Below, one piece after another: positions 20,524 to 32,200 of a stretch of DNA of 64,000 bases (positions are counted from its first letter, which is position 1; every line of letters begins with the position of its first letter). The stretch is from Raphanus sativus (lineage: Eukaryota > Streptophyta > Magnoliopsida > Brassicales > Brassicaceae). Made by a program: the position numbers and the translations under genes. The notes under the pieces are model-generated. The model saw nothing but the letters and a program-made list of their open reading frames with translations, did not search any database and was not told the origin of the DNA. The DNA is taken from contig NW_026615384.1 in the NCBI RefSeq assembly GCF_000801105.2, positions 1-64,000 on the forward strand, read 5' to 3'.

Positions 20524-23500
20524 TCCCCTCCCTCTTGAAAAGGATTTGTCCTCAAATCTGGCTCATCTGCAACAAAAGAGATCAAGTCAGTAACATTGAA
20601 ACTATTGCTTATATCATACTTACCTTGAAGATCAAGCTTGTAAGCATTGTCATTGATTTTCTGGATGATCTCAAAAGGACCATCTATCCTCGGCATCAGT
20701 TTAGACTTTCTTTCTTTGGGAAACCTCTCCTTGCGCAAGTGAACCCACACCATATCACCTACTTCAAAGATCATCTCACGCCTGCCCTTGTTTGCTCTCT
20801 TAGTGTACTGCTTTGTCTTCTCAATAATGTTCTTTCTAGCCTTCTCATGAATCTGCTTCACCATCTCTGCTTTCTTTTTCCCATCCATACTGACCCTAGC
20901 ACACTCAGGTAAAGGCATAAGATCCAAAGGAGAGATGGGATTGAACCCATAAACAATTTCAAATGGAGAATACTTAGATGCAGAGTGTTGAGCATGATTA
21001 TAAGCAAATTCACAGTGAGGCAAGTATTCTTCCCATGATTTCAGATTCTTTTTAATGTATGCACGCAAGAGAGTTCCAAGAGTTCTATTAACTACCTCAG
21101 TCTGTCCATCAGTTTGTGGATGACATGTAGTAGAAAACAACAGTTTAGTACCTAGCTTAGACCAAAGAGTCTTCCAAAAATAACTAAGAAACTTAGTATC
21201 TCTATCAGAAACTATAGTCCTAGGCATGCCATGAATGCGCACAATCTCTTTAAAGAACAGGTTTGCAACATGTAAAGCATCATCAGTCTTATGACAAGCA
21301 ATGAAATGTGCCATTTTAGAAAATCTATCCACAACCACAAAGATAGAATCCTTACCTGTTTTGGTCCTTGGCAATCCGACAACAAAGTCCATAGATATAT
21401 CATTCCAAGGGTGAGTAGGAATAGGTAGAGGAGTATACAAACCGTGGGGTTGGACCTTTGACTTGGCTGCTTTGCAAGTTGCACACCTTCCACAGATTCT
21501 CTCAACATCTCGTTTCATGTGTGGCCAAAAGAAGTGATCCTGCAAAACCTTAAGAGTCTTGGCAATACCAAAATGTCCCATTAAGCTTCCTCCATGGGAT
21601 TCCCTGACAAACAAATCTCTTAAAGAACAGTTAGGCACACACAGTCTATTATCATAGAATAAGAATCCATCCTGCCTAAAGTAATGCCCTGCAGCATATT
21701 TCTCACACGATTGATAAGCTTCCTGAAAGTCAGAATCAGTTGCATACATATCTTTAAGTTGTTCAAATCCTAGCAACTTAGCATCAAGAGTATTCAAGAG
21801 AGTATACCTTCTTGATAGTGCATCAGCAACTATATTTTCCTTACCTTGTTTGTATTTGATCACATAGGGAAAGGTTTCAATGAATTCTACCCATCTGGCG
21901 TGTCTCTTGCTGAGTTTGCTTTGCCCCTTGAGATACTTGAGAGACTCATGGTCGGTGTGAATGACAAACTCCTTTGGCCATAGATAATGCTGCCAAGTCT
22001 GTAGAGCTCTCACCAAGGCGTATAGTTCTTTGTCATAAGTGGCATAGTTGAGAGTAGCTCCACTTAGTTTCTCACTGAAGTATGCAATGGGCCTTCTATC
22101 CTGCATCAACACAGCACCAATACCAATTCCTGAGGCATCACATTCAATCTCAAAGGTTTTAGAGAAATCAGGAAGTATAAGGAGAGGAGAGTTAGTAAGC
22201 TTCTCTTTGAGGGTTTGAAAGGAGGTTTCTTGTGCTTCTCCCCACTTGAATCCTACATCTTTCTTGATGATCTCAGTCAGTGGAGCTGCTATAGTGCTGA
22301 AGTCTTTCACAAATCGCCTATAGAAACCTGCTAGCCCATGGAAACTCCTTACTTCATTTATGGTTTTAGGACTCGGCCACTCTTGTATGGCTTTCACCTT
22401 CTCTTGATCCACCTTTACTCCATCTGCACTCACAACAAAGCCTAGGAAGACCAAGTTATCCGTACAGAAAGTGCATTTCTTAAGATTAGCAAAGAGCTTT
22501 TCTTTTCTCAAAACATCAAGAACAGTCCTAACATGAACTATATGCTCTTCTAAACTCTTGGAGTAAACTAGGATATCATCAAAGTAAACTACCACAAACA
22601 CTCCTATAAAAGATCTAAGCACATGATTCATCAATCTCATAAAGGTACTAGGAGCATTGGTTAAGCCAAAAGGCATCACCAACCACTCATACAAACCATG
22701 CTTAGTCTTGAAAGCGGTTTTCCACTCATCTCCCTCTTTCATCCTAATTTGATGATACCCACTCTTAAGGTCTATCTTAGAAAAGATACTAGAGCCATGC
22801 AATTCATCAAGCATATCATCTAATCTAGGAATAGGGTGGCGATACTTCACTGTTATGTTGTTGATGGCTCTGCAATCAACACACATGCGCCAGCTACCAT
22901 CTTTCTTGGGCACAAGGAGAACTGGAACAGCACATGGACTCATACTCTCTCGGATATGACCCTTCTCCATCAGTTCCTCCACTTGTCTTTGCAACTCCTT
23001 AGTCTCAACAGGATTGGTTCTGTATGCTGGTCGGTTAGGAAGAGTAGAGCCAGGAACAAAGTCTATCTGATGTTCTATCCCGCGCACTGGTGGCAATCCT
23101 GTGGGGTTGTCTTCTGGAAACACATCAGTATACTCCTGCAAAAGAGAGACTAGTTCACTAGGATAATCCTGTGTAAGATCAGTGACTGTTAGCAAGGTCT
23201 CTTTAAACATAAGTAAAACAATAGAGGATTGAGAGTAAAGAATTCTTTTGATATCTCCCTGTTTGGTATAGAGGCTGTGATGTTTCTGATCAGGCTTCAG
23301 GTCGATCTCTTTCTTTTTCTGAAGTTGGAGCTGATCTGCTTGAACTTCTTTAGGTGACAAAGGTACCAGCACTGTCTTCTTTCCATTAAACTCAAAAGAG
23401 TGCTTGTTACTGAAACCATCATGAACCACTCGCCTATCAAACTGCCAAGGTCTACCAAGAAGGATATGGCTAGCTTCCATTGGTAAAACATCACACAAGA

Positions 23501-24995
23501 TCTCATCTTCATATCTACCAATGGCTATAGGGATCAGCACTTGATTGGAGACTCTCATCTCACCTTCTTCATTGAGCCATTGCAGCCGGTAAGGTCTAGG
23601 ATGTTTCTGAACTTTCAAACCCAATTTCTTCACCATGGTCTCACTAGCTACATTGACACAGCTCCCACCATCAATAATAAGGCTGCACACCTTACCCTGA
23701 ACCATACACCTAGTGTAGAAGAGGTTCTCGCGCTGCTCAGTCTCTTCAGCCTTAGTTTGCAAGTTCAAAAGTCTTCTTGTCACCAACAATCTTCCTTTCA
23801 CTGGTTCTACTTCACTACCTTCATCAGACCTGTCTTGATCAGACCCGGAGTGCTCTTCTTCTGATTCATACTCTCCATTCTCAAGTAGAATCATCACTTT
23901 CTTGTTGGTGCACTCATTGGCATAGTGTCCTCTGCCTTGACACTTGAAACACTTCACATCTCTAGTTCTAGAACTTGTAGCTTCCGCCTTGCTTTTCTCT
24001 TTGCTGTATGGGATGCTAGACTTGGATTCTTCTTTCGGCTGAGGCTTGTTATCTCTCATATGGGATGGTTTCTCTTCTTTAGTGTACTGATACTTGCTGG
24101 ACCCATAGTTGCCTCGCGAGTGATGCTTCCTCTTAATCTGTTGCTCCACCAGGATAGCTTTGTGCAACATCTCTTCTATCTCAATGTAGTGTTGCATCTC
24201 CACACTGTCTTGAATCTCGCGGTTAAGTCCTCCAAGAAATCGGGCCATAGAAGCTTCTCTATCCTCAGATATACCAGCTCTCAACATCAGCAACTCCATC
24301 TCCTGGTAGTACTCTTCCACAGTCTTGGATCCTTGTGTAAGTTTCCTCAATTTCTGATGAAGATCTCTGTGGTAGTGGTTAGGCACAAACCTTTTGCGCA
24401 TAAGAGACTTCATCTCTTGCCAAGTCTCAACTGGATACTCTTGATTTATCCTCCTAGTAGTCACCAGTTGATCCCACCAACTCAGAGCATAATCATAGAA
24501 CTCAGTTGCAGCAAATTGAATCCTCTGAATATTGGTGTAGTGCTTGCAGTTGAATACAATCTCGATCTTCTTCTCCCATTCAAGATACGCATCAGGGTCC
24601 ACTTTGCCATGGAAGGGAGGGATCTTAAGCTTCAAACCAGAAAGCTCATCACGGTAAGGTCTTCTTTCATCATGATCACGACGAGTTCTCCTTCTACTAC
24701 CTCGTGATGCTGAGGAAGAACCACTCCTCTCACTTCGGTGGCGCTCATAGTAGTTATCAGTCTCTTGTGAACCACCATGCTCTTGCGGAGTATGAGTGTG
24801 ACGGTTCCTCCTGCTCTCATTACTGTGACCTTGACCAGTAGCTTGTCTAATCTCCCTTCTGATCTCTTCCATGTTGTGTTTCATCATCTCATTCATGCTC
24901 TCCAACATAGTCTTATTAAGCTGAGCAGTCATAGCTTCCATCAACATCTTGTTTCTTCTCATCACTTCTGCTTCTTCCTCACTCTCGTTACCCAT
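20289..24995 (-). CDS. CRM1 gag-pol polyprotein (Ty3/gypsy, CRM type)
   Basis: A 1568-codon frame starting at the first ATG after the primer site. The order is an Arg/Ser-rich N-terminal segment, retrotransposon gag domain (about 120-300), zinc knuckle [14 protein letters not shown] at about 349-362, and protease with DGGS at 442. Reverse transcriptase follows with YFDD at 804-807, then RNase H ([12 protein letters not shown] region). The integrase has an HHCC zinc segment (about 1130-1190) and triad D1203, D1264, E1300 with 35-residue spacing. A basic C-terminal tail follows, with the FNVTDL motif typical of CRM elements instead of a canonical chromodomain. The last 78 codons, including the stop, lie in the 3' LTR. 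I recall ORF-LTR overlap as a known CRM trait. All catalytic motifs are intact. Confidence 0.95.
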   Translation of the reverse strand: MGNESEEEAEVMRRNKMLMEAMTAQLNKTMLESMNEMMKHNMEEIRREIRQATGQGHSNESRRNRHTHTPQEHGGSQETDNYYERHRSERSGSSSASRGSRRRTRRDHDERRPYRDELSGLKLKIPPFHGKVDPDAYLEWEKKIEIVFNCKHYTNIQRIQFAATEFYDYALSWWDQLVTTRRINQEYPVETWQEMKSLMRKRFVPNHYHRDLHQKLRKLTQGSKTVEEYYQEMELLMLRAGISEDREASMARFLGGLNREIQDSVEMQHYIEIEEMLHKAILVEQQIKRKHHSRGNYGSSKYQYTKEEKPSHMRDNKPQPKEESKSSIPYSKEKSKAEATSSRTRDVKCFKCQGRGHYANECTNKKVMILLENGEYESEEEHSGSDQDRSDEGSEVEPVKGRLLVTRRLLNLQTKAEETEQRENLFYTRCMVQGKVCSLIIDGGSCVNVASETMVKKLGLKVQKHPRPYRLQWLNEEGEMRVSNQVLIPIAIGRYEDEILCDVLPMEASHILLGRPWQFDRRVVHDGFSNKHSFEFNGKKTVLVPLSPKEVQADQLQLQKKKEIDLKPDQKHHSLYTKQGDIKRILYSQSSIVLLMFKETLLTVTDLTQDYPSELVSLLQEYTDVFPEDNPTGLPPVRGIEHQIDFVPGSTLPNRPAYRTNPVETKELQRQVEELMEKGHIRESMSPCAVPVLLVPKKDGSWRMCVDCRAINNITVKYRHPIPRLDDMLDELHGSSIFSKIDLKSGYHQIRMKEGDEWKTAFKTKHGLYEWLVMPFGLTNAPSTFMRLMNHVLRSFIGVFVVVYFDDILVYSKSLEEHIVHVRTVLDVLRKEKLFANLKKCTFCTDNLVFLGFVVSADGVKVDQEKVKAIQEWPSPKTINEVRSFHGLAGFYRRFVKDFSTIAAPLTEIIKKDVGFKWGEAQETSFQTLKEKLTNSPLLILPDFSKTFEIECDASGIGIGAVLMQDRRPIAYFSEKLSGATLNYATYDKELYALVRALQTWQHYLWPKEFVIHTDHESLKYLKGQSKLSKRHARWVEFIETFPYVIKYKQGKENIVADALSRRYTLLNTLDAKLLGFEQLKDMYATDSDFQEAYQSCEKYAAGHYFRQDGFLFYDNRLCVPNCSLRDLFVRESHGGSLMGHFGIAKTLKVLQDHFFWPHMKRDVERICGRCATCKAAKSKVQPHGLYTPLPIPTHPWNDISMDFVVGLPRTKTGKDSIFVVVDRFSKMAHFIACHKTDDALHVANLFFKEIVRIHGMPRTIVSDRDTKFLSYFWKTLWSKLGTKLLFSTTCHPQTDGQTEVVNRTLGTLLRAYIKKNLKSWEEYLPHCEFAYNHAQHSASKYSPFEIVYGFNPISPLDLMPLPECARVSMDGKKKAEMVKQIHEKARKNIIEKTKQYTKRANKGRREMIFEVGDMVWVHLRKERFPKERKSKLMPRIDGPFEIIQKINDNAYKLDLQGKYDISNSFNVTDLISFVADEPDLRTNPFQEGGDDMIMDQSSKEDKEIMEEPADEDALTMPKGPMTRARSKQLKEAIGGLLKTSMKQEESLGRSLINQDALTTIQAISAPR
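20524..20536 (-). other. CRM1 polypurine tract, inside the coding frame
   Basis: The minus strand reads aagagggagggga, directly before the 3' LTR start. The gag-pol frame passes through it into the LTR, so this plus-strand primer is also coding sequence. Confidence 0.8.
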
Positions 24996-25501
24996 TGGTA
25001 CCTGAGATCAAAACAACAAAAACTCAGCCAGTAAGAGAATTCAAGGAAGAAACCAAATAAGGAAACAAAAATCAAAGATAGACTAGGCGGCAAAAGATTT
25101 TAATCAGGATTTGAAATTCTTTGTAACTTAGACAGCAAGAATGCCAAGAGTTACTCACTATCAATCGATCAAAACACCCAAGACTATCAGATTTCAACGA
25201 CACAAGAGAAGATCTATCAGTTTCAAACAGATTAAACAACAGATCGGAAGTTAAAAGAGTAGAAACAACAGATCTAACACAATCACAATAAGGGATGATC
25301 GAATCTCTAACAGATCTAAAATAGAAACTTTTAACTCTAGCAATTTCGAAACACAAAACAATAGATCTAGCAATACTGAACTGAAAGGAAATCAAATCGA
25401 CAGAAACAATAAAGTGAAACTCAGATCTATCAATGGCTATGAACACCAAGAACAGATCGAGTGAAAGCTTGAAGAAAACGAGCACTTCCCTATCCAGATT
25501 T
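24996..25501 (-). other. CRM1 5' leader, ATG-free
   Basis: About 500 nt lie between the primer site and the gag start. No ATG exists in any frame of the minus strand here. It is A/C-rich on the plus strand and carries several gatct repeats. An open frame of about 137 codons (25072-25485) has no ATG and is not called. The leader presumably contains packaging and dimerisation signals, which I cannot locate. Confidence 0.6.
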
Positions 25502-25513
25502 GCTCTGATACCA
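25502..25513 (-). other. CRM1 primer-binding site
   Basis: The minus strand reads tggtatcagagc, complementary to the initiator-Met tRNA. It is 2 nt from the end of the 5' LTR. Confidence 0.9.
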
Positions 25514-25515
25514 CA

Positions 25516-26298
25516 TAATACACTCCTAGGATGCTTCTCTGGATAGAAATGGGATAGATCCTTGCAAGTAGAGAATCAGTGACTCAATCTCCTTCAAGGG
25601 GGTGGATCGAATGGTGACACAAGAGGGATGAATGAACTCTTGATACTCCTAAGTGATGATCTCGGATATGACACACCTTGATAATCACTCTTATGGGTTT
25701 TGTTAGATATGACTCACTAACAAAGACTCAAGAACACTCAGACTACAAGGAACTCGCAGCCGTCAAGAGAGAACAAGAGTTTAGAATAAAAGATTGGATG
25801 ATTTCATTAGGGTTGCGAGACACCTATATATAGAGAGAGTAAGGAACATACTCCTTAGTCTCGAAATGTATCAAATAACAAAACCATAGTCTAAATAAAA
25901 ACATAGGATAAATTAATAAAACATAGTCTTGAACCGAGATCATCAAGTGAGTGATATGGAAGCAACATATGGCCTCGTTAAAAACCTATCTTTGGAAAAC
26001 CCAGTGGGACAAAACCAAAGATAGGGAAAAAGAGCACACATATGTTACTTGCTCACTTGATGTCTATCTTGGAGCTGAGATGGCTTGAATGGTAGTAAGT
26101 GCATCTTGGTTGATCAAGCTTCTTCCAAGACTTTCTTCTTGCTTCATGGATGTCTTAAGTAAGCCTCCAATGGCTTCTTTGAGTTGCTTGCTTCTGGCTC
26201 GAGTCATGGGACCCTTAGGCATGGTGAGAGCATCTTCATCTGCTGGTTCCTCCATGATCTCCTTATCTTCTTTGCTTGACTGGTCCATGATCATATCA
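25516..26298 (-). repeat. CRM1 5' LTR (right copy)
   Basis: A 783-bp copy of the left LTR. It therefore carries a 76-codon duplicate of the polyprotein C-terminus at 26064-26294 and a second copy of the stem-loop at 25941-26062; the open frame here is not a separate gene. Confidence 0.93.
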
Positions 26299-29200
26299 TA
26301 TCAGATCGTGGTTCATCCTGGTTTGATAAGAATCATGAAGATATTGCCATATGTCCGAACAGGCTAATCTGGAATCATCTGGATAGAAAGTGGGATATCT
26401 TCTTACTCACAACTCCTATGAGATTTATTCAACTTCCTGGTTATTCTCCACTGATTAGTGGTTCCAAATAAAGCTTCTTAGATCGTGGTTCATCCTGGTT
26501 TGATAAGAATCATGAAGATATTGCCATATGTCCGAACAGGCTAATCTGGAATCATCTGGATAGAAAGTGGGATATCTTCTTACTCACAACTCCTATGAGA
26601 TTTATTCAACTTCCTGGTTATTCTCCACTGATTAGTGGTTCCAAATAAAGCTTCTTAGATCGTGGTTCATCCTGGTTTGATAAGAATCATGAAGATATTG
26701 CCATATGTCCGAACAGGCTAATCTGGAATCATCTGGATAGAAAGTGGGATATCTTCTTACTCACAACTCCTATGAGATTTATTCAACTTCCTGGTTATTC
26801 TCCACTGATTAGTGGTTCCAAATAAAGCTTCTTAGATCGTGGTTCATCCTGGTTTGATAAGAATCATGAAGATAATGCATATGTCCGAACAGGCTAATCT
26901 GGAATCATCTGGATAGAAAGTGGGATATCTTCTTACTCACAACTCCTATGAGATTTATTCAACTTCCTGGTTATTCTCCACTGATTAGTGGTTCCAAATA
27001 AAGCTTCTTAGATCGTGGTTCATCCTGGTTTGATAAGAATCATGAAGATAATGCCATATGTCCGAACAGGCTAATCTGGAATCATCTGGATAGAAAGTGG
27101 GATATCTTCTTACTCACAACTCCTATGAGATTTATTCAACTTCCTGGTTATTCTCCACTGATTAGTGGTTCCAAATAAAGCTTCTTAGATCGTGGTTCAT
27201 CCTGGTTTGATAAGAATCATGAAGATATTGCCATATGTCCGAACAGGCTAATCTGGAATCATCTGGATAGAAAGTGGGATATCTTCTTACTCACAACTCC
27301 TATGAGATTTATTCAACTTCCTGGTTATTCTCCACTGATTAGTGGTTCCAAATAAAGCTTCTTAGATCGTGGTTCATCCTGGTTTGATAAGAATCATGAA
27401 GATATTGCCATATGTCCGAACAGGCTAATCTGGAATCATCTGGATAGAAAGTGGGATATCTTCTTACTCACAACTCCTATGAGATTTATTCAACTTCCTG
27501 GTTATTCTCCACTGATTAGTGGTTCCAAATAAAGCTTCTTAGATCGTGGTTCATCCTGGTTTGATAAGAATCATGAAGATATTGCCATATGTCCGAACAG
27601 GCTAATCTGGAATCATCTGGATAGAAAGTGGGATATCTTCTTACTCACAACTCCTATGAGATTTATTCAACTTCCTGGTTATTCTCCACTGATTAGTGGT
27701 TCCAAATAAAGCTTCTTAGATCGTGGTTCATCCTGGTTTGATAAGAATCATGAAGATATTGCCATATGTCCGAACAGGCTAATCTGGAATCATCTGGATA
27801 GAAAGTGGGATATCTTCTTACTCACAACTCCTATGAGATTTATTCAACTTCCTGGTTATTCTCCACTGATTAGTGGTTCCAAATAAAGCTTCTTAGATCG
27901 TGGTTCATCCTGGTTTGATAAGAATCATGAAGATATTGCCATATGTCCGAACAGGCTAATCTGGAATCATCTGGATAGAAAGTGGGATATCTTCTTACTC
28001 ACAACTCCTATGAGATTTATTCAACTTCCTGGTTATTCTCCACTGATTAGTGGTTCCAAATAAAGCTTCTTAGATCGTGGTTCATCCTGGTTTGATAAGA
28101 ATCATGAAGATATTGCCATATGTCCGAACAGGCTAATCTGGAATCATCTGGATAGAAAGTGGGATATCTTCTTACTCACAACTCCTATGAGATTTATTCA
28201 ACTTCCTGGTTATTCTCCACTGATTAGTGGTTCCAAATAAAGCTTCTTAGATCGTGGTTCATCCTGGTTTGATAAGAATCATGAAGATAATGCCATATGT
28301 CCGAACAGGCTAATCTGGAATCATCTGGATAGAAAGTGGGATATCTTCTTACTCACAACTCCTATGAGATTTATTCAACTTCCTGGTTATTCTCCACTGA
28401 TTAGTGGTTCCAAATAAAGCTTCTTAGATCGTGGTTCATCCTGGTTTGATAAGAATCATGAAGATATTGCCATATGTCCGAACAGGCTAATCTGGAATCA
28501 TCTGGATAGAAAGTGGGATATCTTCTTACTCACAACTCCTATGAGATTTATTCAACTTCCTGGTTATTCTCCACTGATTAGTGGTTCCAAATAAAGCTTC
28601 TTAGATCGTGGTTCATCCTGGTTTGATAAGAATCATGAAGATATTGCCATATGTCCGAACAGGCTAATCTGGAATCATCTGGATAGAAAGTGGGATATCT
28701 TCTTACTCACAACTCCTATGAGATTTATTCAACTTCCTGGTTATTCTCCACTGATTAGTGGTTCCAAATAAAGCTTCTTAGATCGTGGTTCATCCTGGTT
28801 TGATAAGAATCATGAAGATAATGCCATATGTCCGAACAGGCTAATCTGGAATCATCTGGATAGAAAGTGGGATATCTTCTTACTCACAACTCCTATGAGA
28901 TTTATTCAACTTCCTGGTTATTCTCCACTGATTAGTGGTTCCAAATAAAGCTTCTTAGATCGTGGTTCATCCTGGTTTGATAAGAATCATGAAGATATTG
29001 CCATATGTCCGAACAGGCTAATCTGGAATCATCTGGATAGAAAGTGGGATATCTTCTTACTCACAACTCCTATGAGATTTATTCAACTTCCTGGTTATTC
29101 TCCACTGATTAGTGGTTCCAAATAAAGCTTCTTAGATCGTGGTTCATCCTGGTTTGATAAGAATCATGAAGATATTGCCATATGTCCGAACAGGCTAATC

Positions 29201-32200
29201 TGGAATCATCTGGATAGAAAGTGGGATATCTTCTTACTCACAACTCCTATGAGATTTATTCAACTTCCTGGTTATTCTCCACTGATTAGTGGTTCCAAAT
29301 AAAGCTTCTTAGATCGTGGTTCATCCTGGTTTGATAAGAATCATGAAGATATTGCCATATGTCCGAACAGGCTAATCTGGAATCATCTGGATAGAAAGTG
29401 GGATATCTTCTTACTCACAACTCCTATGAGATTTATTCAACTTCCTGGTTATTCTCCACTGATTAGTGGTTCCAAATAAAGCTTCTTAGATCGTGGTTCA
29501 TCCTGGTTTGATAAGAATCATGAAGATATTGCCATATGTCCGAACAGGCTAATCTGGAATCATCTGGATAGAAAGTGGGATATCTTCTTACTCACAACTC
29601 CTATGAGATTTATTCAACTTCCTGGTTATTCTCCACTGATTAGTGGTTCCAAATAAAGCTTCTTAGATCGTGGTTCATCCTGGTTTGATAAGAATCATGA
29701 AGATATTGCCATATGTCCGAACAGGCTAATCTGGAATCATCTGGATAGAAAGTGGGATATCTTCTTACTCACAACTCCTATGAGATTTATTCAACTTCCT
29801 GGTTATTCTCCACTGATTAGTGGTTCCAAATAAAGCTTCTTAGATCGTGGTTCATCCTGGTTTGATAAGAATCATGAAGATATTGCCATATGTCCGAACA
29901 GGCTAATCTGGAATCATCTGGATAGAAAGTGGGATATCTTCTTACTCACAACTCCTATGAGATTTATTCAACTTCCTGGTTATTCTCCACTGATTAGTGG
30001 TTCCAAATAAAGCTTCTTAGATCGTGGTTCATCCTGGTTTGATAAGAATCATGAAGATATTGCCATATGTCCGAACAGGCTAATCTGGAATCATCTGGAT
30101 AGAAAGTGGGATATCTTCTTACTCACAACTCCTATGAGATTTATTCAACTTCCTGGTTATTCTCCACTGATTAGTGGTTCCAAATAAAGCTTCTTAGATC
30201 GTGGTTCATCCTGGTTTGATAAGAATCATGAAGATATTGCCATATGTCCGAACAGGCTAATCTGGAATCATCTGGATAGAAAGTGGGATATCTTCTTACT
30301 CACAACTCCTATGAGATTTATTCAACTTCCTGGTTATTCTCCACTGATTAGTGGTTCCAAATAAAGCTTCTTAGATCGTGGTTCATCCTGGTTTGATAAG
30401 AATCATGAAGATAATGGCATATGTCCGAACAGGCTAATCTGGAATCATCTGGATAGAAAGTGGGATATCTTCTTACTCACAACTCTTATGAGATTTATTC
30501 AACTTCCTGGTTATTCTCCACTGATTAGTGGTTCCAAATAAAGCTTCTTAGATCGTGGTTCATCCTGGTTTGATAAGAATCATGAAGATATTGCCATATG
30601 TCCGAACAGGCTAATCTGGAATCATCTGGATAGAAAGTGGGATATCTTCTTACTCACAACTCCTATGAGATTTATTCAACTTCCTGGTTATTCTCCACTG
30701 ATTAGTGGTTCCAAATAAAGCTTCTTAGATCGTGGTTCATCCTGGTTTGATAAGAATCATGAAGATAATGGCATATGTCCGAACAGGCTAATCTGGAATC
30801 ATCTGGATAGAAAGTGGGATATCTTCTTACTCACAACTCCTATGAGATTTATTCAACTTCCTGGTTATTCTCCACTGATTAGTGGTTCCAAATAAAGCTT
30901 CTTAGATCGTGGTTCATCCTGGTTTGATAAGAATCATGAAGATATTGCCATATGTCCGAACAGGCTAATCTGGAATCATCTGGATAGAAAGTGGGATATC
31001 TTCTTACTCACAACTCCTATGAGATTTATTCAACTTCCTGGTTATTCTCCACTGATTAGTGGTTCCAAATAAAGCTTCTTAGATCGTGGTTCATCCTGGT
31101 TTGATAAGAATCATGAAGATAATGGCATATGTCCGAACAGGCTAATCTGGAATCATCTGGATAGAAGGTGGGATATCTTCTTGCTCACAACACTTATGAG
31201 ATTTATTCAACTTCCTGGTTATTCTCCACTGATTAGTGGTTCCAAATAAAGCTTCTTAGATCGTGGTTCATCCTGGTTTGATAAGAATCATGAAGATATT
31301 GCCATATGTCCGAACAGGCTAATCTGGAATCATCTGGATAGAAAGTGGGATATCTTCTTACTCACAACTCCTATGAGATTTATTCAACTTCCTGGTTATT
31401 CTCCACTGATTAGTGGTTCCAAATAAAGCTTCTTAGATCGTGGTTCATCCTGGTTTGATAAGAATCATGAAGATATGGCATATGTCCGAACAGGCTAATC
31501 TGGAATCATCTGGATAGAAAGTGGGATATCTTCTTACTCACAACTCCTATGAGATTTATTCAACTTCCTGGTTATTCTCCACTGATTAGTGGTTCCAAAT
31601 AAAGCTTCTTAGATCGTGGTTCATCCTGGTTTGATAAGAATCATGAAGATATTGCCATATGTCCGAACAGGCTAATCTGGAATCATCTGGATAGAAAGTG
31701 GGATATCTTCTTACTCACAACTCCTATGAGATTTATTCAACTTCCTGGTTATTCTCCACTGATTAGTGGTTCCAAATAAAGCTTCTTAGATCGTGGTTCA
31801 TCCTGGTTTGATAAGAATCATGAAGATATGGCATATGTCCGAACAGGCTAATCTGGAATCATCTGGATAGAAAGTGGGATATCTTCTTACTCACAACTCT
31901 TATGAGATTTATTCAACTTCCTGGTTATTCTCCACTGATTAGTGGTTCCAAATAAAGCTTCTTAGATCGTGGTTCATCCTGGTTTGATAAGAATCATGAA
32001 GATATTGGCATATGTCCGAACAGGCTAATCTGGAATCATCTGGATAGAAAGTGGGATATCTTCTTACTCACAACTCCTATGAGATTTATTCAACTTCCTG
32101 GTTATTCTCCACTGATTAGTGGTTCCAAATAAAGCTTCTTAGATCGTGGTTCATCCTGGTTTGATAAGAATCATGAAGATATTGCCATATGTCCGAACAG

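Larger units (their letters stand above)
19741..26298 (-). mobile_element. CRM1: intact Ty3/gypsy chromovirus of CRM (centromeric) type, 6558 bp
   Basis: Two 783-bp LTRs, with no differences seen on reading, flank one gag-pol frame on the minus strand. In element orientation the LTR starts TGATATGATC and ends GTGTATTA; a 2-nt spacer separates the 5' LTR from the primer site. The polyprotein gene extends into the 3' LTR. The sequence around the integrase ([30 protein letters not shown]) and the terminal FNVTDL motif resemble CRM/CRR/CRB elements, the gypsy group enriched at plant centromeres. No TSD is found: the left flank stops at monomer phase about 114, whereas the right flank begins at phase 1 after a 4-5 nt extra tatc(a). 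Confidence 0.9.

Noticed and set aside
23925..24707. Open frame of 260 codons on the plus strand inside CRM1
   Set aside because: It is antisense to the gag region of an intact polyprotein gene; composition and lack of domain mark it as a shadow frame.
25072..25485. Open frame of 137 codons upstream of CRM1 gag
   Set aside because: There is no ATG in this strand of the leader, the protein shows no domain, and the position is the untranslated leader.
26064..26294. Separate small gene in the CRM1 right LTR
   Set aside because: It is the LTR duplicate of the polyprotein C-terminus, without its own upstream coding region.
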